Below, piece by piece: positions 1 through 17,509 of a stretch of DNA of 64,000 nucleotides (its first letter is position 1; every line of letters starts with the position of its first letter). Source of the DNA: Epinephelus fuscoguttatus (taxonomy: Eukaryota; Chordata; Actinopteri; Perciformes; Serranidae); assembly GCF_011397635.1 (NCBI RefSeq), contig NC_064756.1, positions 34,462,996-34,526,995 on the forward strand, in the 5' to 3' direction. Both the position numbers and the translations under genes were made by a program. The notes below the pieces were generated by a model. It was not told where the DNA came from. It made no database searches and saw nothing but the letters and a program-made list of their open reading frames with translations.

Positions 1-259
1 CTACTTTTACTGAAGTAAAATATCTCAGTAATTCTACCACCACTGTTAATTATAACTTGAAGTAGATTGAGGTTGGAACTTACGAATAGCACCTGAAGGC
101 GGCAGGTCCAGTGTCACATGACAGGGGTGATGGTCTGGCTGGTGACGTGACAAGGCAAAGCAAACCCGCTGCTACGGTAGCACTGATTAGCAAGTTTGTT
201 GACTAAACTTTCGCAATTTCTCATTCTGCCCTCAACATTAAAGCTGTGACACACGAATA

Positions 260-3200
260 ATGGACAACAGTGGGAAAGAAAAAGAAGCAACGGCTTTAAT
301 GGCCGAGGCTGAGAAGAAAATGAAATCATCGCAGTCGTTTTTCGGGGCGATGTTTGGGTGAGTGTGTCAGTTAGCTTCTGTTTAACGTTTAGCTAAATTT
401 CGTCAAAGCTAAAGGCCAAGTAAGCGGAAGATGGCTAGCTGACCAGACACCAGCAGATCTGAAGGCAGGACAAAAACACACTGCACCACCGTGCTACTTC
501 GTATCTAGTTCGTGGTTTATATAATGCGAGCGTTAAACGCTGCATTACAGCTAAGTTATAAATGTGGCGTTATCTTCGTTCAGATCACTGCTGAACAGAG
601 AATAACCACGTATAAAACAGGGTTGTGTGCAGCAGAAAACGGGGCTCAGTTACTCAGTGCCAAGTCCTGCAATGTGCAGATGGGCTTGTAATGGAAAATA
701 TTCGTTTTACAATACATTTTAAGTAATTCACGCATATCGGAAGGACACGGAGTACCAGCCGCAGTGTTGATGCTATAACCCCATCTACTGGGGAAATATT
801 GTAAAGTCACTCCTATCTTTAGGTGCATAACACATTTCCATTAATGACATTTGTTTACAACAGCAGAGTGGACTGGATTTATGAATTGCATCAGATTTAG
901 TAAGATAGTAAGTTAAGCCAAGTTCATGCACCACTACTGTGAGCATGAATGTAACAATACAAAACCATCTTAAATTGTAAAAGTGCCCAGAGATAAGATA
1001 AGTTAATCCTTTACTGATTCCCAGAGGAGAGATTCAGGTGTTGCAGAAGCAGAAAGACAGGTACAAGTACAGATGAACAGAGAAGTTTTTCAAAGCAGTC
1101 TTGTATATATGTAAATAGATTAAACCAGAATAGTATATAGTGTGATTAAGTAGTGACATTGTTGTCTCTACTATTGTAGCAACATAATAGAAATACAATG
1201 TAGTAAATAACCGCGTAAGTCACTGTAACATGTAACATTGTAGTATGGGATAAGATACAGTAAGGGATGTACGGTATGGATCTTTTGCCAATATCCAATA
1301 TGTCAATATATAACAACTCATTGGACTGATAACCAATACCAATGTCGCCACCTAATTTTAGTGATTATTACGTCTCTTCCGTAGTGGAATAAACATCATA
1401 TTATGCATGTATACTCTTATTGTGATGGCACACTAACAGATGGAGACATAAAATACAATAGTTTTCAATATATGTAATGTTTATTCACTGTGCAAATTAA
1501 ATAAAAGCTTGTTGACCAATTCTGATATTTCATTTTAAAGCCAATATCGGCTGATACCAATGATGTACCGATTTTATTGTGCATCACTAGGTGTGGCATA
1601 AGGTGCAATGTGATAATAATCGTAATTATATAGTAGAACATAATGTATCATCATATGTATCATTATCATGATATTGATAATGCTATTTTTTTTCTGATAT
1701 CAATATATTTAGCACAGTATGGTGAACAAATGTAGCATCACATATATATAATAGGAGTGGGGGTGGAGAGTCAATACAGCATTGTATTGCCTTTTCTTTT
1801 GCATAGCAATAGTGTATAGTTACATAATTGACGACAATCCATTTTTTATTATATTAATTATAATATTGCAAATACAAATTAAACTTTTTGTAGACCACTA
1901 GAATAATAAAGTCCATTCAGTCCTCTATTACATTTTTCTGCAGTAAAAATTATCAAAGTTAGATGAACAGAATGAAAACTATCTTATTAGATAAAACACA
2001 TGTTGAAAAGATTTTCCTTTGTTGACACAATTTTTAATTGAAAAAAAGGTAATAAATTGCAATATATGCCAATATATGTTATTGCAGTACTGAGCATATT
2101 GCAATAATACTGGACTGTGACTTAAGTATCGTGGTAATATTGTTTAGTGGGGCCTCTAAGGATTTTCACTGTGTTTCAGTGTTCTCTTCACATATGTAAA
2201 CAAAAACTTGAATAGCACAGTTAATTTACATAGTGAATATCTCTCAGTCATGCAGCATGCCCCAAAATATCTTTACATTAATGTATCAAGGCTAGTCATT
2301 AACTATTATGAAACTTAATGTTTGATCAATGTTACCCAGCAATAATCTGTATGAGTCTTGTTTAACTCAACACCTGTGCTGTCACACAGGGGTTCCTCCA
2401 AGATGGAAGAGGCCTGTGACATGTACGTGAGGGCAGCCAACATGTACAAAATGGCCAAAAATTGGTGTGGTAAGAATAATCATTACAGGTTGAATTCAAA
2501 GAAGGAATGATTGTCCTTTTATTTGTTACGATTTTTTCAGTCTGTCAGTATTCTAACATGCAGTGCATTTGCATGCATCTTTTGTTCAGCTGCAGGAAAT
2601 GCGTTCTCCCAAGCTGCTCGCCTTCACCTTCAGATGCAGAGCAAACACGATGCAGCGACTAACTTCATAGATGCTGGAAATGCCTTCAAAAAAGCAGATC
2701 CACAAGGTAATCATTACTCATAACCACCCTTGGGACTATATGACTGCTAATCTCACGTGTATTTCCTGTTTTACAAGCCTGCTCTACCAGTTCCAGAGGA
2801 CCATGTACATAAGTCAGTGTCTGATGTCTAAAGAGCTTTAACAACATTATTTACAGCTCTTTTCACTGTGCAGTTAGAAAATGGGAATGTGGACAGATAA
2901 ATGCTTTGTACCAGAGGAAAGTGTAAATAAATAATTACATCAAGCCCAGTGGCCACCATATTTTAGGCAGAGGAATCTTTTTAAATGGACTCTTGCCTTT
3001 AACCCTCTCACCACTTCTAATTTAGTTGATCTACAAGTTTATACTTACTCTTTTCTTTTTTGTGATGTGAATTCAATGAATAATTGCAGTGACCCAGTTT
3101 TATGTCATGTGTCTAAAACATTTTATATTTCTCAACAGAGGCCATAAACTGCCTAAACCGAGCTATTGAGATATACACTGATATGGTGAGTCTACAAACA

Positions 3201-6200
3201 GGGAAGCCTTGTTTAAAGTATTGAATTTCAAAAGCCTTTTTATGTTACGCAACTGTTGTGCTGATGTTACTCCCCCTTGTTTTGTTTTTTTTTCTCTGCT
3301 TTTAGGGGCGCTTCACCATCGCAGCCAAACATCACATCACCATTGCTGAAATATATGAGACAGAGATGGTGGACATCGACAAGGTCAGAATAAATATCTG
3401 TGTTTCATGTTTATTATTTTATGCATTAGAGGAACAGTGTGTAGGATTAAGGGGGATTTAGTGGCATCTAGCAGTGAGGATTGCAGATTGCAACCAGCTG
3501 AAACTTCTCCTAGTTAAAACTCCTTCACTGTTTATTGTTCAAGGTCAAGGTGACTTCACTGTCTCCCTTGGGAGAAATTTATCTTGGATTAAGGGAAACA
3601 ACACAGTAATAACATTAAATATTAAATATGTCACATGTGCAAAACATTTGCTTGTAGAAATTGGAATTACAGGAGGTTTTTACTGTCAGGGAAATTATCC
3701 GCAGAGTTCTCCGCCTCTCCAAAACAAACGGAGCAGGTGATTAAAACAGGTAAAAACACTGAATAAAAGAGTTTCACATTACAAATCAGTGTTTCTCCAA
3801 CTGCCAGCCATGCACCTACTAATATGTGCTAACCTTTTTTCTGTGATAACTTAAGATTCAAACGCTCAGGAGGTTTTTTACCAGAAGCTGAATTATCCAC
3901 AGAAGTCTCTAATCCTCCAAAACTAACAGACCTAGTGTTTCAAACCACTAAACATAGAATAAAGCAGGTGATTATACACTGAAGAAAACATACTTATTAT
4001 ATTTAATTTCTGCTGATATATCCCCCTAAATCTGACACACACCGAACTTTAATTCAAGGGCAAATTCTTGCTTCTAATTTAACAGCTAGTAGTCTCTGTT
4101 GTTTAAACCTTCAAATCATCTCTTGGGGAAAACTCTGTTTATGCCTTATGTCCAATTTCCATTCCAGGCCATTGCTCATTATGAGCAGGCAGCAGATTAT
4201 TACAAAGGTGAAGAATCCACCAGGTAACTATTTTGGATGAGTAATATTCTCTTTTGTTTGCTTTTGGGGTGTGGTGTTTTGTAGGCTTTAAAAAAAGTAA
4301 TTAATACAGTTTCTTTTCCTTTTACACTTTTGTTTTATGATTGTGCAGCTATGTAACTTAATGGTCTTTGAGCCTTGATATGTGTGAATACATGATGTGG
4401 ACTTAGAAGCCTCTCAATTTTCCTTTGCAGTTCCGCAAACAAGTGCCTTCTGAAAGTAGCAACCTACGCAGCTCAGCTGGAGCAGTACCCAAAAGCGATT
4501 GAGATCTATGAACAGGTGAGATAAGGAAAGCTCATCTGTGGCCATTATGTTATCAGTGGCTTTTGTGGGCTGTGGTACCAAAATAAATGTGAATTGTACT
4601 TTGTGATTTTTAGGTTGGAACCCACGCAATGGACAGTACGCTCCTGAAATACAGTGCCAAGGATCACTTCTTCAAGGCAGCGCTCTGTCACTTCTGTGTA
4701 GACATGCTGAATGCAAAAGTAAGCCTAACACTTGATTCTGTGTCCATGTACAGCAAGTGTAACATGAGCCCACTGTCCTAATGTTCATTCTCTTGTCACC
4801 CAGCTCGCTGTGCAGAAGTACGAAGAAATGTTTCCAGCCTTTTCAGACTCTCGAGAATGCAAGCTGTTGAAGGTAGGCTTTGGTGTTAGTTTGGCTCTGA
4901 AATTAACAAATGAACAAAAACACTGAATAATCCTCTCGATATAAAATGGCAAGGCAGATGGGCAAAACACCACTCATCTTGGTACAGTTAAAGTCTGCCC
5001 TCAACAGTTCTGATTAGAAAGACATGCTGGTGTTTACATACTGTAGAAGTAATCACAAATGTTTGTCTGTTTTTCTTATAAGATGGAAAAATAACGAACT
5101 AAGACTAACTTAATTGCTTTGTTAACTCATTGTTAAACACACTTCACTTCAACCTCACACAAACAAAACTCACCTAAACTGTCTTGGTTCGTCTGTCCAT
5201 TTTTCCAACCATCACCAACTCTGGTTTGGGCGAAATAAACCATTCATTCACAGAGTTAGATGTGAAAATATGCTGGCTCTGCACACTCTTTTTTCCCCCT
5301 TGTCTCTCTCTGCCGTTGCTGGCCAGCTTTTTACTGGTGCTGTAACATTATTCCCACCATTCATAGGGTGCATCCCAAGGCTCTTATTTGATATTTCCTT
5401 GCTCCTCTAACCTCGCTTGAACCAGAAGACATTCTGGTGTCTCATCTTTAAAGCTGTCCAAAAGCTCTTAATTCTGCTCTAGGGAGTGAGGAGGGATTTC
5501 TGAGGAAGAGATCCCTTCCTCAGAGATATCCCCCCCCCGATTCGATATCAGTTATTGATACGATGCTGCAGCTGATCGGACTGACCTGATACATCACTGC
5601 AATCACTAGAGTTTCATACTGGAGTGAACACAGATAACAGATTAAACTCAAGTGTCTAGAGATTGACCAGTAGAGACTGGCCTCTGGTGGCACATGATGT
5701 GCATTACATCGCCTCAACACAGCATCTCTATCAGTTTCTGTACTTTTGACAGTTGTGAAACTCATACCTACCTATTTTTAAAAACCCTTGTATACAGTGA
5801 TACCAAGATACTGTCCAAGCCTTCTTCCGGGCATGCAGTGCATTATAGCCTGTTGTTATGGCATCTCAAATTATTGTTTTTTACAATCAGAGTGTATTTT
5901 TGTCTATAGGAAGCCTTTCTGACATACAGCATTATTGTTTTTACCTAATCAGAAACTTCTAGATGCCTATGAAGAACAGAACGTGGATGCCTATACTGAC
6001 TCGGTGAGTGGACAGTTTGACTACAAGATTATTATCTGAGTGAAGTGTTGGGATACCAGTAAAAAATTAAAGCTAAGGAGTCTTTATAGATGTATTTGAA
6101 TCAGAATGTGTATTTCTTGGACCTGATAGATTAATATCTCTTTATTACAGGTGTGCATTAAAAAAAACAGATGTCCAAATATTGCTTTGTGCTGTTAATT

Positions 6201-6402
6201 ATATATTGAGTAATAAAAAAAACAGTACAAAAATGCCACACTGTATGATGTGACTTTTACTGTTTGGGGCTTTTGGTAACAGTTACTGCTTATTTCTTAG
6301 GTGAAGGAATTTGACACCATCTCACGGTTGGACCAGTGGCTCACCACCATGCTTCTCCGCATCAAGAAGACCATACAGGACGACGAGAGTGACCTTCGCT
6401 GA
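260..6402 (+). CDS. napa: alpha-soluble NSF attachment protein (alpha-SNAP), 11 coding exons
   Basis: Cytosolic adaptor that binds assembled SNARE complexes and recruits the ATPase NSF to take them apart after membrane fusion. Coding exons: 260-357, 2390-2469, 2590-2706, 3139-3185, 3306-3383, 4168-4223, 4431-4515, 4614-4718, 4804-4872, 5953-6003, 6301-6402. All introns are GT-AG, phases are continuous, and the sum is 888 nt (295 residues), the usual length for the family. The protein starts [10 protein letters not shown], runs through TPR-like helical repeats (for example [12 protein letters not shown] and [14 protein letters not shown]) and ends with the C-terminal segment used to stimulate NSF ([17 protein letters not shown], then acidic DDESDLR). 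The N-terminus and C-terminus look more like alpha-SNAP than beta-SNAP, from memory. Fish may carry two alpha copies, so which paralogue this is cannot be decided here. The start has only a short 5' leader before it in the same exon. Confidence 0.95.
1255..1590. repeat. small hAT-like MITE in napa intron 1
   Basis: The left end reads GGGATGTACGGTAT and the right end reads GATGTACCGAT...GTGCATCACTAG, forming imperfect terminal inverted repeats of the common vertebrate 'gatgcaccgat' kind. No coding capacity is seen. A clear target-site duplication was not found, so the borders are approximate. The rest of intron 1 (358-2389) is AT-rich with no recognised exon. Confidence 0.45.
3433..4043. repeat. 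MITE-like element in napa intron 5
   Basis: The left end GTGTGTAGGATTAAGGGGGAT and the right end ATATCCCCCTAAATCTGACA are inverted copies with a few mismatches. The inner text beginning 'tttagtggcatctagcagtgagg' is a motif I recognise as a widespread fish repeat. It has no protein-coding capacity. The short open frame within 3474-3740 is incidental. Confidence 0.55.
5520..5870. repeat. probable degraded repeat in napa intron 9
   Basis: A C-run followed by 'gattcgatatcagttattgatacg'-type text and later 'atcactagagtttcat' resembles the ends of decayed hAT-like non-autonomous elements. No clean inverted repeats were found, so this is only a suggestion. The remainder of intron 9 (4873-5952) shows nothing else. 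Confidence 0.2.
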
Positions 6403-6755
6403 CTTCCCTACCTGCTTGTGACCTCAAGCCCTCAACAAGCAACATGCATCCTTCTTTTTTGCCTCAAGCCTCTCACATCCATTCTAGCAGCAATCTTAAC
6501 CGTTTGACCACTATCCCCTTATATTCCCTCACAGACACTGTTTCTATCCCATCATGTGCAGTATTTCTTCCTTTCCTTTTTAATCATCTCAACTTAATGT
6601 TCCAAAAAATTGTGCTATGAACATTATTTTCCCCAGTGTGCACACAGCACACAGTATATTAGTTGTATATTGTTATGATCCAGGTATTGGCCCAACATTA
6701 ATTAAAATATTCATAATGGCTGCAATACCAAATACTCATACCAGCACACTAGTGT

Positions 6756-6761
6756 AATAAA
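6756..6761 (+). terminator. candidate napa polyadenylation signal (proximal)
   Basis: AATAAA about 350 bases after the napa stop codon, in AT-rich sequence. A second AATAAA lies at 7502-7507 and is followed by a GT-rich stretch, so either may be used. Confidence 0.45.
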
Positions 6762-7501
6762 GGTTTTATTTTATTGTTCTTGTAATGAAATGGATGAGAG
6801 GATGCTAATTTACAAACAAAAGTTTTCCCATAATGTGCTCTAGAGTCAACTTAACTGACCAAAATGCCAATTCAGACTAAAGCACTCACATTGTTTTTTG
6901 GTCCTTTGGAGTGCTCAGTATACTGTAGGTCACATAAGGGCACCTCTAATTAAACAGCACTTCATCTCAGCTACAGAGCTTCTCTCCAAGCAGAGGCCAA
7001 GAGTATCTGAGGTTATTCCACGGCAAATACCCCCTTTGCCTTACGCTGTGAAATTCTCAGGATGTGAACAGCTAGATTTGATGAAAGAAGAAAACATTGA
7101 TGCTTTTAGACGTGTTCTCAGTTCATTTACTAACTGTTTTGGGGATTTCCATTTAAAGTGCTTTTATTTTATGAACGAAGGTGAAAGGAGCTCATCACCT
7201 TTGTGAACATTTGCATGGTTTGATAAGGATGAGAAAACTAGAGCAGCCGCTTTCCACTGTATAGGAGTTATTTCTCAAGTGTGAGTGTGTTTTTGTTTTT
7301 GTTTTTTGTGATTGATTTTTTTTTTTTTTTCTGTCATAAATAACCAGGCTGAGAAAAAGCCTGCACGAGATGCAATACATTGAAGAAAACGGAGCTTTAC
7401 TGATCTGAACACTGTGCTCATGTACTCTCCTGGTGATTTTGTCAAGAGACAATTGGTCTTAAATAATTTGTACATCAGTGATGTTTCCTGTCAAACGTTT
7501 G

Positions 7502-7507
7502 AATAAA
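7502..7507 (+). terminator. candidate napa polyadenylation signal (distal)
   Basis: AATAAA about 1.1 kb after the napa stop. The interval 6403-7500 has no convincing coding exon and would be a long 3' UTR if this signal is used. Confidence 0.4.
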
Positions 7508-7699
7508 CCTGTCTGAGACATTCAGCATCCTGGGCGTGGCCTCCACCTGCCTGCAGTGCTGTGTGAACTGATCGCCTGATCTTATAAACGGACCTGCACC
7601 TGTATGTACTTACATTGCCTTTTTAATTCCATTAAAGGAAAATATGGGGTGGAAAACTAAACGATGCGGTTTTGTGCATCTGTTCAGCTGTCGGTAGGA

Positions 7700-7786
7700 T
7701 CTGAGGGCTCCAGGATATTATTTTCTTCTGCCGTGTCTGACTCCTCAACTTCTGCTTCTGCTTGACGGGCGATCATCTTGGACTTA
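7700..7786 (+). other. candidate 5'-untranslated exon of b3gnt8
   Basis: A good donor site (TTA|GTAAGT, at 7787) occurs about 1.6 kb upstream of the b3gnt8 start. An acceptor (TTGGCAG, ending near 9273) lies about 120 bases before the ATG. A leader exon spliced to the single coding exon is common in this gene family. The exon's 5' end is not visible and no transcript supports it here. Confidence 0.25.
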
Positions 7787-8298
7787 GTAAGTGGTTTCCA
7801 AAACTTGCATGTGGAATTGTTATCTTCTTTGTGACTCTCTTAACGCCAGGTAAAGGCTCTCACCTACCGGTGTCCGGCTTTGTAACGGTGAGCTTGTTTG
7901 CAACCTGTGGACAGGCGTATCGAATTTTGAATCGAGTCGCGCTTTAATTAAATCCGTTAAATGAAATCCGTCGTGCGTATTTTAGACCTATACCTTGGCA
8001 AAGATGCAATATAAGTTGTCCATATGCGTTTTCATGTTTCCCTTCCTATGCATAAGTTAATATATTTCAGGTGTTTTGCTAATTTACTGTAACGCTGTTA
8101 AATTGAAGCCCTCAGGACTTAACTGCTTTGTTTGTGCAAAGCCGGTTTGCTTCTAATTAAACACTGGGGAGAAGACTGTGCTCAGGTGCGTCCCGACAGA
8201 GCTCAGCTGCAGGCCATCTCATTTTCAAGACTATATCACCTGCGACAAATTAAGACACCACCAGGACATTTAAATGTAAATTTAAATATAAAAATAAT

Positions 8299-8478
<180 letters not shown>

Positions 8479-9394
8479 TTTATTGACTTGACATCACATC
8501 ACACTGCCTTTTTATTTACTCCTTCACTTAATGAGATTTTTATCTTTAACATGTATGTCTGATTTTGTAGTAATACATCATTATTGTTTCTCTAATAATT
8601 TATTTACCTATTATTATATTCAATTATAGCTGATTGAGTTCACTGTCTTTAAGTGTAATTGTGCTTTAGCAACACACATGAAATGGTATGCCTATAAAGC
8701 TTATTAAATTGAGTTGAAATTGATAAGCACTGACCACAAAGAGATGCAAAGGAATGGTAAAGAGACACAAAATAACCACAAAGAGGAGAAACAAAATGTT
8801 CAAAAGACACAAACAAAAAGAGACACAAAACCTACAAAAACATGAATAACGCTACAAAGAGATGTAAGCAATAACAATAAAAGTGACAAAATAACCACAG
8901 AGTCTATGTGTCTTGCTCTTATGGAGAAACATAGTAGGGCATTTTGCATATCTGTGTCCAGAGGCCCATTGTCTCAAAATCCTTTCTTAGCATTGAAAAC
9001 TGTGATGATTGTCATAGGGCAATAATATAAAATAACCATACTCTTACTAACTTCAATATGTACATCTCTGTGTATTATTTGGTGAACAAGTATTCATCTA
9101 TTGTGTCAGCTCTGTAAGTGGGGTTTGACAAAATAACAAGAATACCTGGCAGTATATTTAACAGTTTGCACTGAATACTAATTGAAACTGATAGTTATTT
9201 CTATTAATGTCCAAGGCTGTAAGGTTTGCAATTTGGTTATTTACATTAAGGTGTCCTGTATACCTCTGTTGGCAGGTATATCCAGAGCATCACCTGAAGA
9301 CAATAACACACCAGGTCCCGGGACCATCTCCCCTGAAAGATGATCTATTTCTAGAGCAACGCACCACACAGCTTGGTTTACTCACCTCGAGCCA

Positions 9395-10663
9395 ATGAGA
9401 CGTTTTCATACCTTGAGTGCTTTGGTTGTCCTTGTCACTTTATTTCTGATCTTCTACTCAACCCTACACTTAGAGGTGACCTACAGTCGCAGGGCGGCAC
9501 CAGAGGACCACCTCAAGCATGTCAGCCTCCAGGCCCACGACAGAAAAACACCATCCTCCAAGCAGGAGAGCTTCACTACACCTCACCCCAATGTCCACAA
9601 TGTGTCTGTTTCTGATGGCCTCAGACAAACCATCCCTCAAAATGGAGCGTACTGGAACCGCCTTTTGCACTCGTCCCTCAGGAATCTGGACAAGGGAGAT
9701 AATCCTTTTGGACATGACTCTGATTGGTCTGGCTGCAGGGAGACAAATCTAGAGCTTCTGCAAACAAATGTGCATGACTTCACCTCCTATTTTGCCTTAT
9801 TCCAGGACTTTTTGCAGGGCATGAACTGCAGGTCCCCTCCAGTTCTGCTCAATCAACCCAACAAGTGCTTCTCTAAAGGGAAAGGAGACAACCGGACCTT
9901 CCTGCTTATTGCCATTAAGTCAAGTCCTGGAAACTTTGAGCGAAGACAGGCGGTGCGGGAGACCTGGGGACGAGAGGGGGTGTATCAGAGTGGACTGAGA
10001 GTGCGCACTGTGTTCCTAGTGGGAAGCTCCCCACTTGAGGACCCTGACCTCAGCCCACTGCTGTCATTTGAAGCAAGATACTTTGGGGACATCCTGCAGT
10101 GGGACTTTCATGAATCTTTCTTGAATCTGACGCTCAAAGTGAACACATTCCTCCAGTGGGCACTGAAATACTGTCCTCATGCCTCCTTTGTTTTTAGTGG
10201 AGATGATGATGTATTTGTTAACACACCCGCATTAATCAGCTATCTGCACTCTCTGGAGCCTTCAAAAGCCTCTCGGTTGTATGTTGGACATGTCATAAGC
10301 ACAGCAAATCCCCTCAGGGACCCCAAAAGCAAATACTACATTCCTCTGAGTTTCTATGAAGGCCCATACCCTGCTTATGCTGGTGGAGGTGGTTTTCTTA
10401 TCTCTGGAGCATTGCTGCAACCCTTTCATTCAGTTTCACGCATTATTCCTTTCTTCCCCATCGACGACGTCTATGCTGGGATGTGCTTGAAGGCTATGGG
10501 GGTTTCTCCGGAGGCAAACGCAGGCTTTCAGACATTTGACATCAAGGAGGAGGATCGTGAGAATCTGTGTGTGCATAAAGATCTGATTCTGATTCACCAG
10601 CGCTCTCCCCAACAGGTGAAGAAGTTGTGGAGGGGTATTCACAGCCCCTTGCTGACTTGTTGA
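9395..10663 (+). CDS. b3gnt8: beta-1,3-N-acetylglucosaminyltransferase 8-like, single coding exon
   Basis: A Golgi type II membrane enzyme of glycosyltransferase family 31, expected to transfer GlcNAc in beta-1,3 linkage onto terminal galactose during poly-N-acetyllactosamine synthesis. It has 422 residues. A short cytoplasmic start (MRRFH) precedes one signal-anchor helix (about residues 8-27). The stem carries QTIPQNGAYWN, similar to human B3GNT8. The catalytic domain shows RRQAVRETWG, the metal-binding FSGDDDVFVN, YAGGGGFLISG and FPIDDVYAGMCL. Sequons NVS, NRT and NLT are visible. The whole family fold is in one exon, as is usual. Choice of b3gnt8 over b3gnt2 rests on the stem motif and on the downstream neighbours bckdha, exosc5 and tmem91, which flank B3GNT8 in human. 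The DDD motif is intact, unlike the altered one I recall in human B3GNT8. Confidence 0.88.
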   Translation: MRRFHTLSALVVLVTLFLIFYSTLHLEVTYSRRAAPEDHLKHVSLQAHDRKTPSSKQESFTTPHPNVHNVSVSDGLRQTIPQNGAYWNRLLHSSLRNLDKGDNPFGHDSDWSGCRETNLELLQTNVHDFTSYFALFQDFLQGMNCRSPPVLLNQPNKCFSKGKGDNRTFLLIAIKSSPGNFERRQAVRETWGREGVYQSGLRVRTVFLVGSSPLEDPDLSPLLSFEARYFGDILQWDFHESFLNLTLKVNTFLQWALKYCPHASFVFSGDDDVFVNTPALISYLHSLEPSKASRLYVGHVISTANPLRDPKSKYYIPLSFYEGPYPAYAGGGGFLISGALLQPFHSVSRIIPFFPIDDVYAGMCLKAMGVSPEANAGFQTFDIKEEDRENLCVHKDLILIHQRSPQQVKKLWRGIHSPLLTC

Positions 10664-10976
10664 ATAGGACTGGTGAGCAAAAGATACCGATTTAAAAGAA
10701 GAGAGGAAAGACTGACTGCAGCAACATGCTGAGGCCATGGCTTATTTACTTCCATCGTTGTCCCTTTCACTGTCCTTTTTCAAGATGATGCAGCAAGAGG
10801 AAGTGTAATTGAGGGTTTCATACAGTCTGCTGTTGACATCTGGCATGGACTCAAACTTGTAGCATGAACAAATGCAGAGTTGTTCATTTATAATGGAAAT
10901 ATGAGCATAGTGGGTCAAGATATTTCACTGCCAAGTCAGACTGAACACCTTTTTTCCTTTTGTTCCACTGAATTCA

Positions 10977-10982
10977 AATAAA
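10977..10982 (+). terminator. b3gnt8 polyadenylation signal
   Basis: AATAAA 314 bases after the stop codon. A reverse-strand AATAAA (TTTATT, 11017-11022) lies only about 35 bases further on and faces it from the convergent bckdha gene. Confidence 0.6.
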
Positions 10983-11255
10983 AATAATTCAACCAAGACA
11001 ACTGAAAGCTCCAGAGTTTATTTTCCACAAAACACAAAACAGACACAAGTGTACAGTTCTGGAATTTATAATAGTGTAACAGCATTGCAGCACACAAACC
11101 CATCTAAAATTTGGGTGTGTATACTAAAAAACAATTCGTATAGGAAAGTTAGTCAGTCACCTCAATGATACACAAGGAAACCTGTTAGAACCATGATCAC
11201 TGGAGAGGACAGTTGCAGGTGAGAGAACAAACACAACAGGAGTAAACTTTCACCA

Positions 11256-11261
11256 TTTATT
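11256..11261 (-). terminator. candidate bckdha polyadenylation signal
   Basis: TTTATT on the + strand, that is AATAAA on the minus strand, about 370 bases beyond the bckdha stop. Another candidate at 11017-11022 sits beside the b3gnt8 signal. Confidence 0.4.
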
Positions 11262-11626
11262 GCTCAGTTTGTACATTTCTTTTGCATTACAAATGCACCA
11301 TTTTGCTGTACTTTAAAGAAGAACAGGGGTGACCTTGGAATTACTGAGACACAAGTGTGATTTAGCATTTTAGAGGAGCTTTACTACTGACAGTAAATCT
11401 ATTAACTTAAGGCACCAAACCCAGAGGCATGAAGTACAATATTTTTCGAAAGCACAATCTTTCTCCTCTTCCTTAGCTGTGCAGAAAGAAATGACACACT
11501 GTATATCAAAACTATATTTTTATGAATACAGTAAGGGTGTAAAGGTGTGCAACAGTTTAGTCTCAATTCTCACCCACTCCTACATTAAGTCACCAAATAG
11601 CAACTCATTCCATCCTATGAACACAG

Positions 11627-16064
<4,438 letters not shown>

Positions 16065-16319
16065 CGGGACAGTCCGCCGTAGTTGGCTTGGGTGCTAGCT
16101 TGTACGCAGTGTTAAACACTCCTTAAAATGTGGAAAAATATGCAAAAATAACTGTTTGATCGCTTTTCACTCCGCAACACTGCTGTCCACTTCCACAATC
16201 ACGCTTGCCAGGTCGAACCGGCGCGTCAAGTCAACCACAACAATTTTAACATCCGGTGAACCTTCAAAATAAGAGTGAAAGTGACCTACAATACCATACC
16301 AAAAATGACGTCTGTAGAC

Positions 16320-16930
16320 AGCGAGGGAACCGACAGTGTAATCAGATCTTTTACTTAAGTAAAAGTAACAATACCACAGTGTAGAAATACACTGTTAGAA
16401 GAACAACTCGTGCATTCAATTTTCTTCTTGAGTAAAAGCGCAAATATATTAGCATGACAATATACTTAAAGTACCGGAAGTAAATGTACCCATTGTGCAG
16501 AATGGCTCGTTTCAGCGTTATAATATTATAGAAGTTATTGTTATTATTATTATTATTATCATTATTATTATTATTATTATTATTATTGTTGTTGTTGTAT
16601 CAGCAATTAATACATGTAAGAGCATTTTAATGTTGTAGTTTGTCAATGTGGAGAGTTATAGATATTTTGTATACTAGTGGGCACAAAGTAGTAAATACTG
16701 CATCATATCAAATAAGCATGTTGTTTTGTAAAGTAAAAAGCAACTAGTAACTATAACTGTCAAATAAATGTAGTAAAAAGAAAATTACAATATTTCCCTC
16801 TGATATTTAGTGATGTATAAGTATTAAGTAGCAGAAACCTAAATACTCAAGTAAAGTACAAGTGTGGCAAACTGTACTTAGGTAGAGTCCTTGAGTAAAT
16901 GTGCTCAGTTACATTCCACCATTGTATCTT
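16320..16930. repeat. non-autonomous dispersed element upstream of bckdha
   Basis: Begins near 'cttttacttaagtaaaagtaac' and ends near 'gagtaaatgtgctcagttacattcca', phrases built of the recurring words agtaaaagta and actcaagtaa. A related copy lies at 35460-35950. Contains an imperfect (ATT)n microsatellite at about 16530-16600. No coding capacity. The type looks like a hAT-class non-autonomous element common in percomorph fish, but this classification is from memory. Confidence 0.5.
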
Positions 16931-17509
16931 CTGTCTTACTGTAATGATTTTCTTCAACATTTTTGCTGTGCAATTTTGGCTTGCCCTTTTTTTTTTTTTT
17001 TTTTTAACTACAGGGGCATAATAAAAAATGCTGCATATGGCTAAAGGGGCTTAAATGCACACTCTTAGTTTGAAGGCAAAGCAGATCTCTTCCTGTATAA
17101 TCATACTTAGCTAATCAAGGAATCATTTGATACCTGAAGCCGTCCAACGTGTTTTTGTGTAATTACACCCGATACCCTGTTCCGCATTGCTCTGTCACTT
17201 ACAAAGACTGTTTGTCTACCGACCATGTTCATCTTCTACAATCTGTCAGAGTCCTGCAGTGATACAGCATAAACATGTCTTGAATACATTTTCTTTCTGT
17301 GTCAGTTTAAATTTGTTTCTTTCTTTCTCACTCAGTGTTGACACATTCATTGTCAATACTTTGACCTGTAGACTCCTTTAATGGAATATTCAGTCTGTGT
17401 AATTTTTAATTTAATTTTTATATACTTTATTAAATTCAATTTTTTTCACTCCGTTGTCATTAACACAATGGTCCGAAATACACAGACATGCACAAACAGG
17501 ACCTATACA

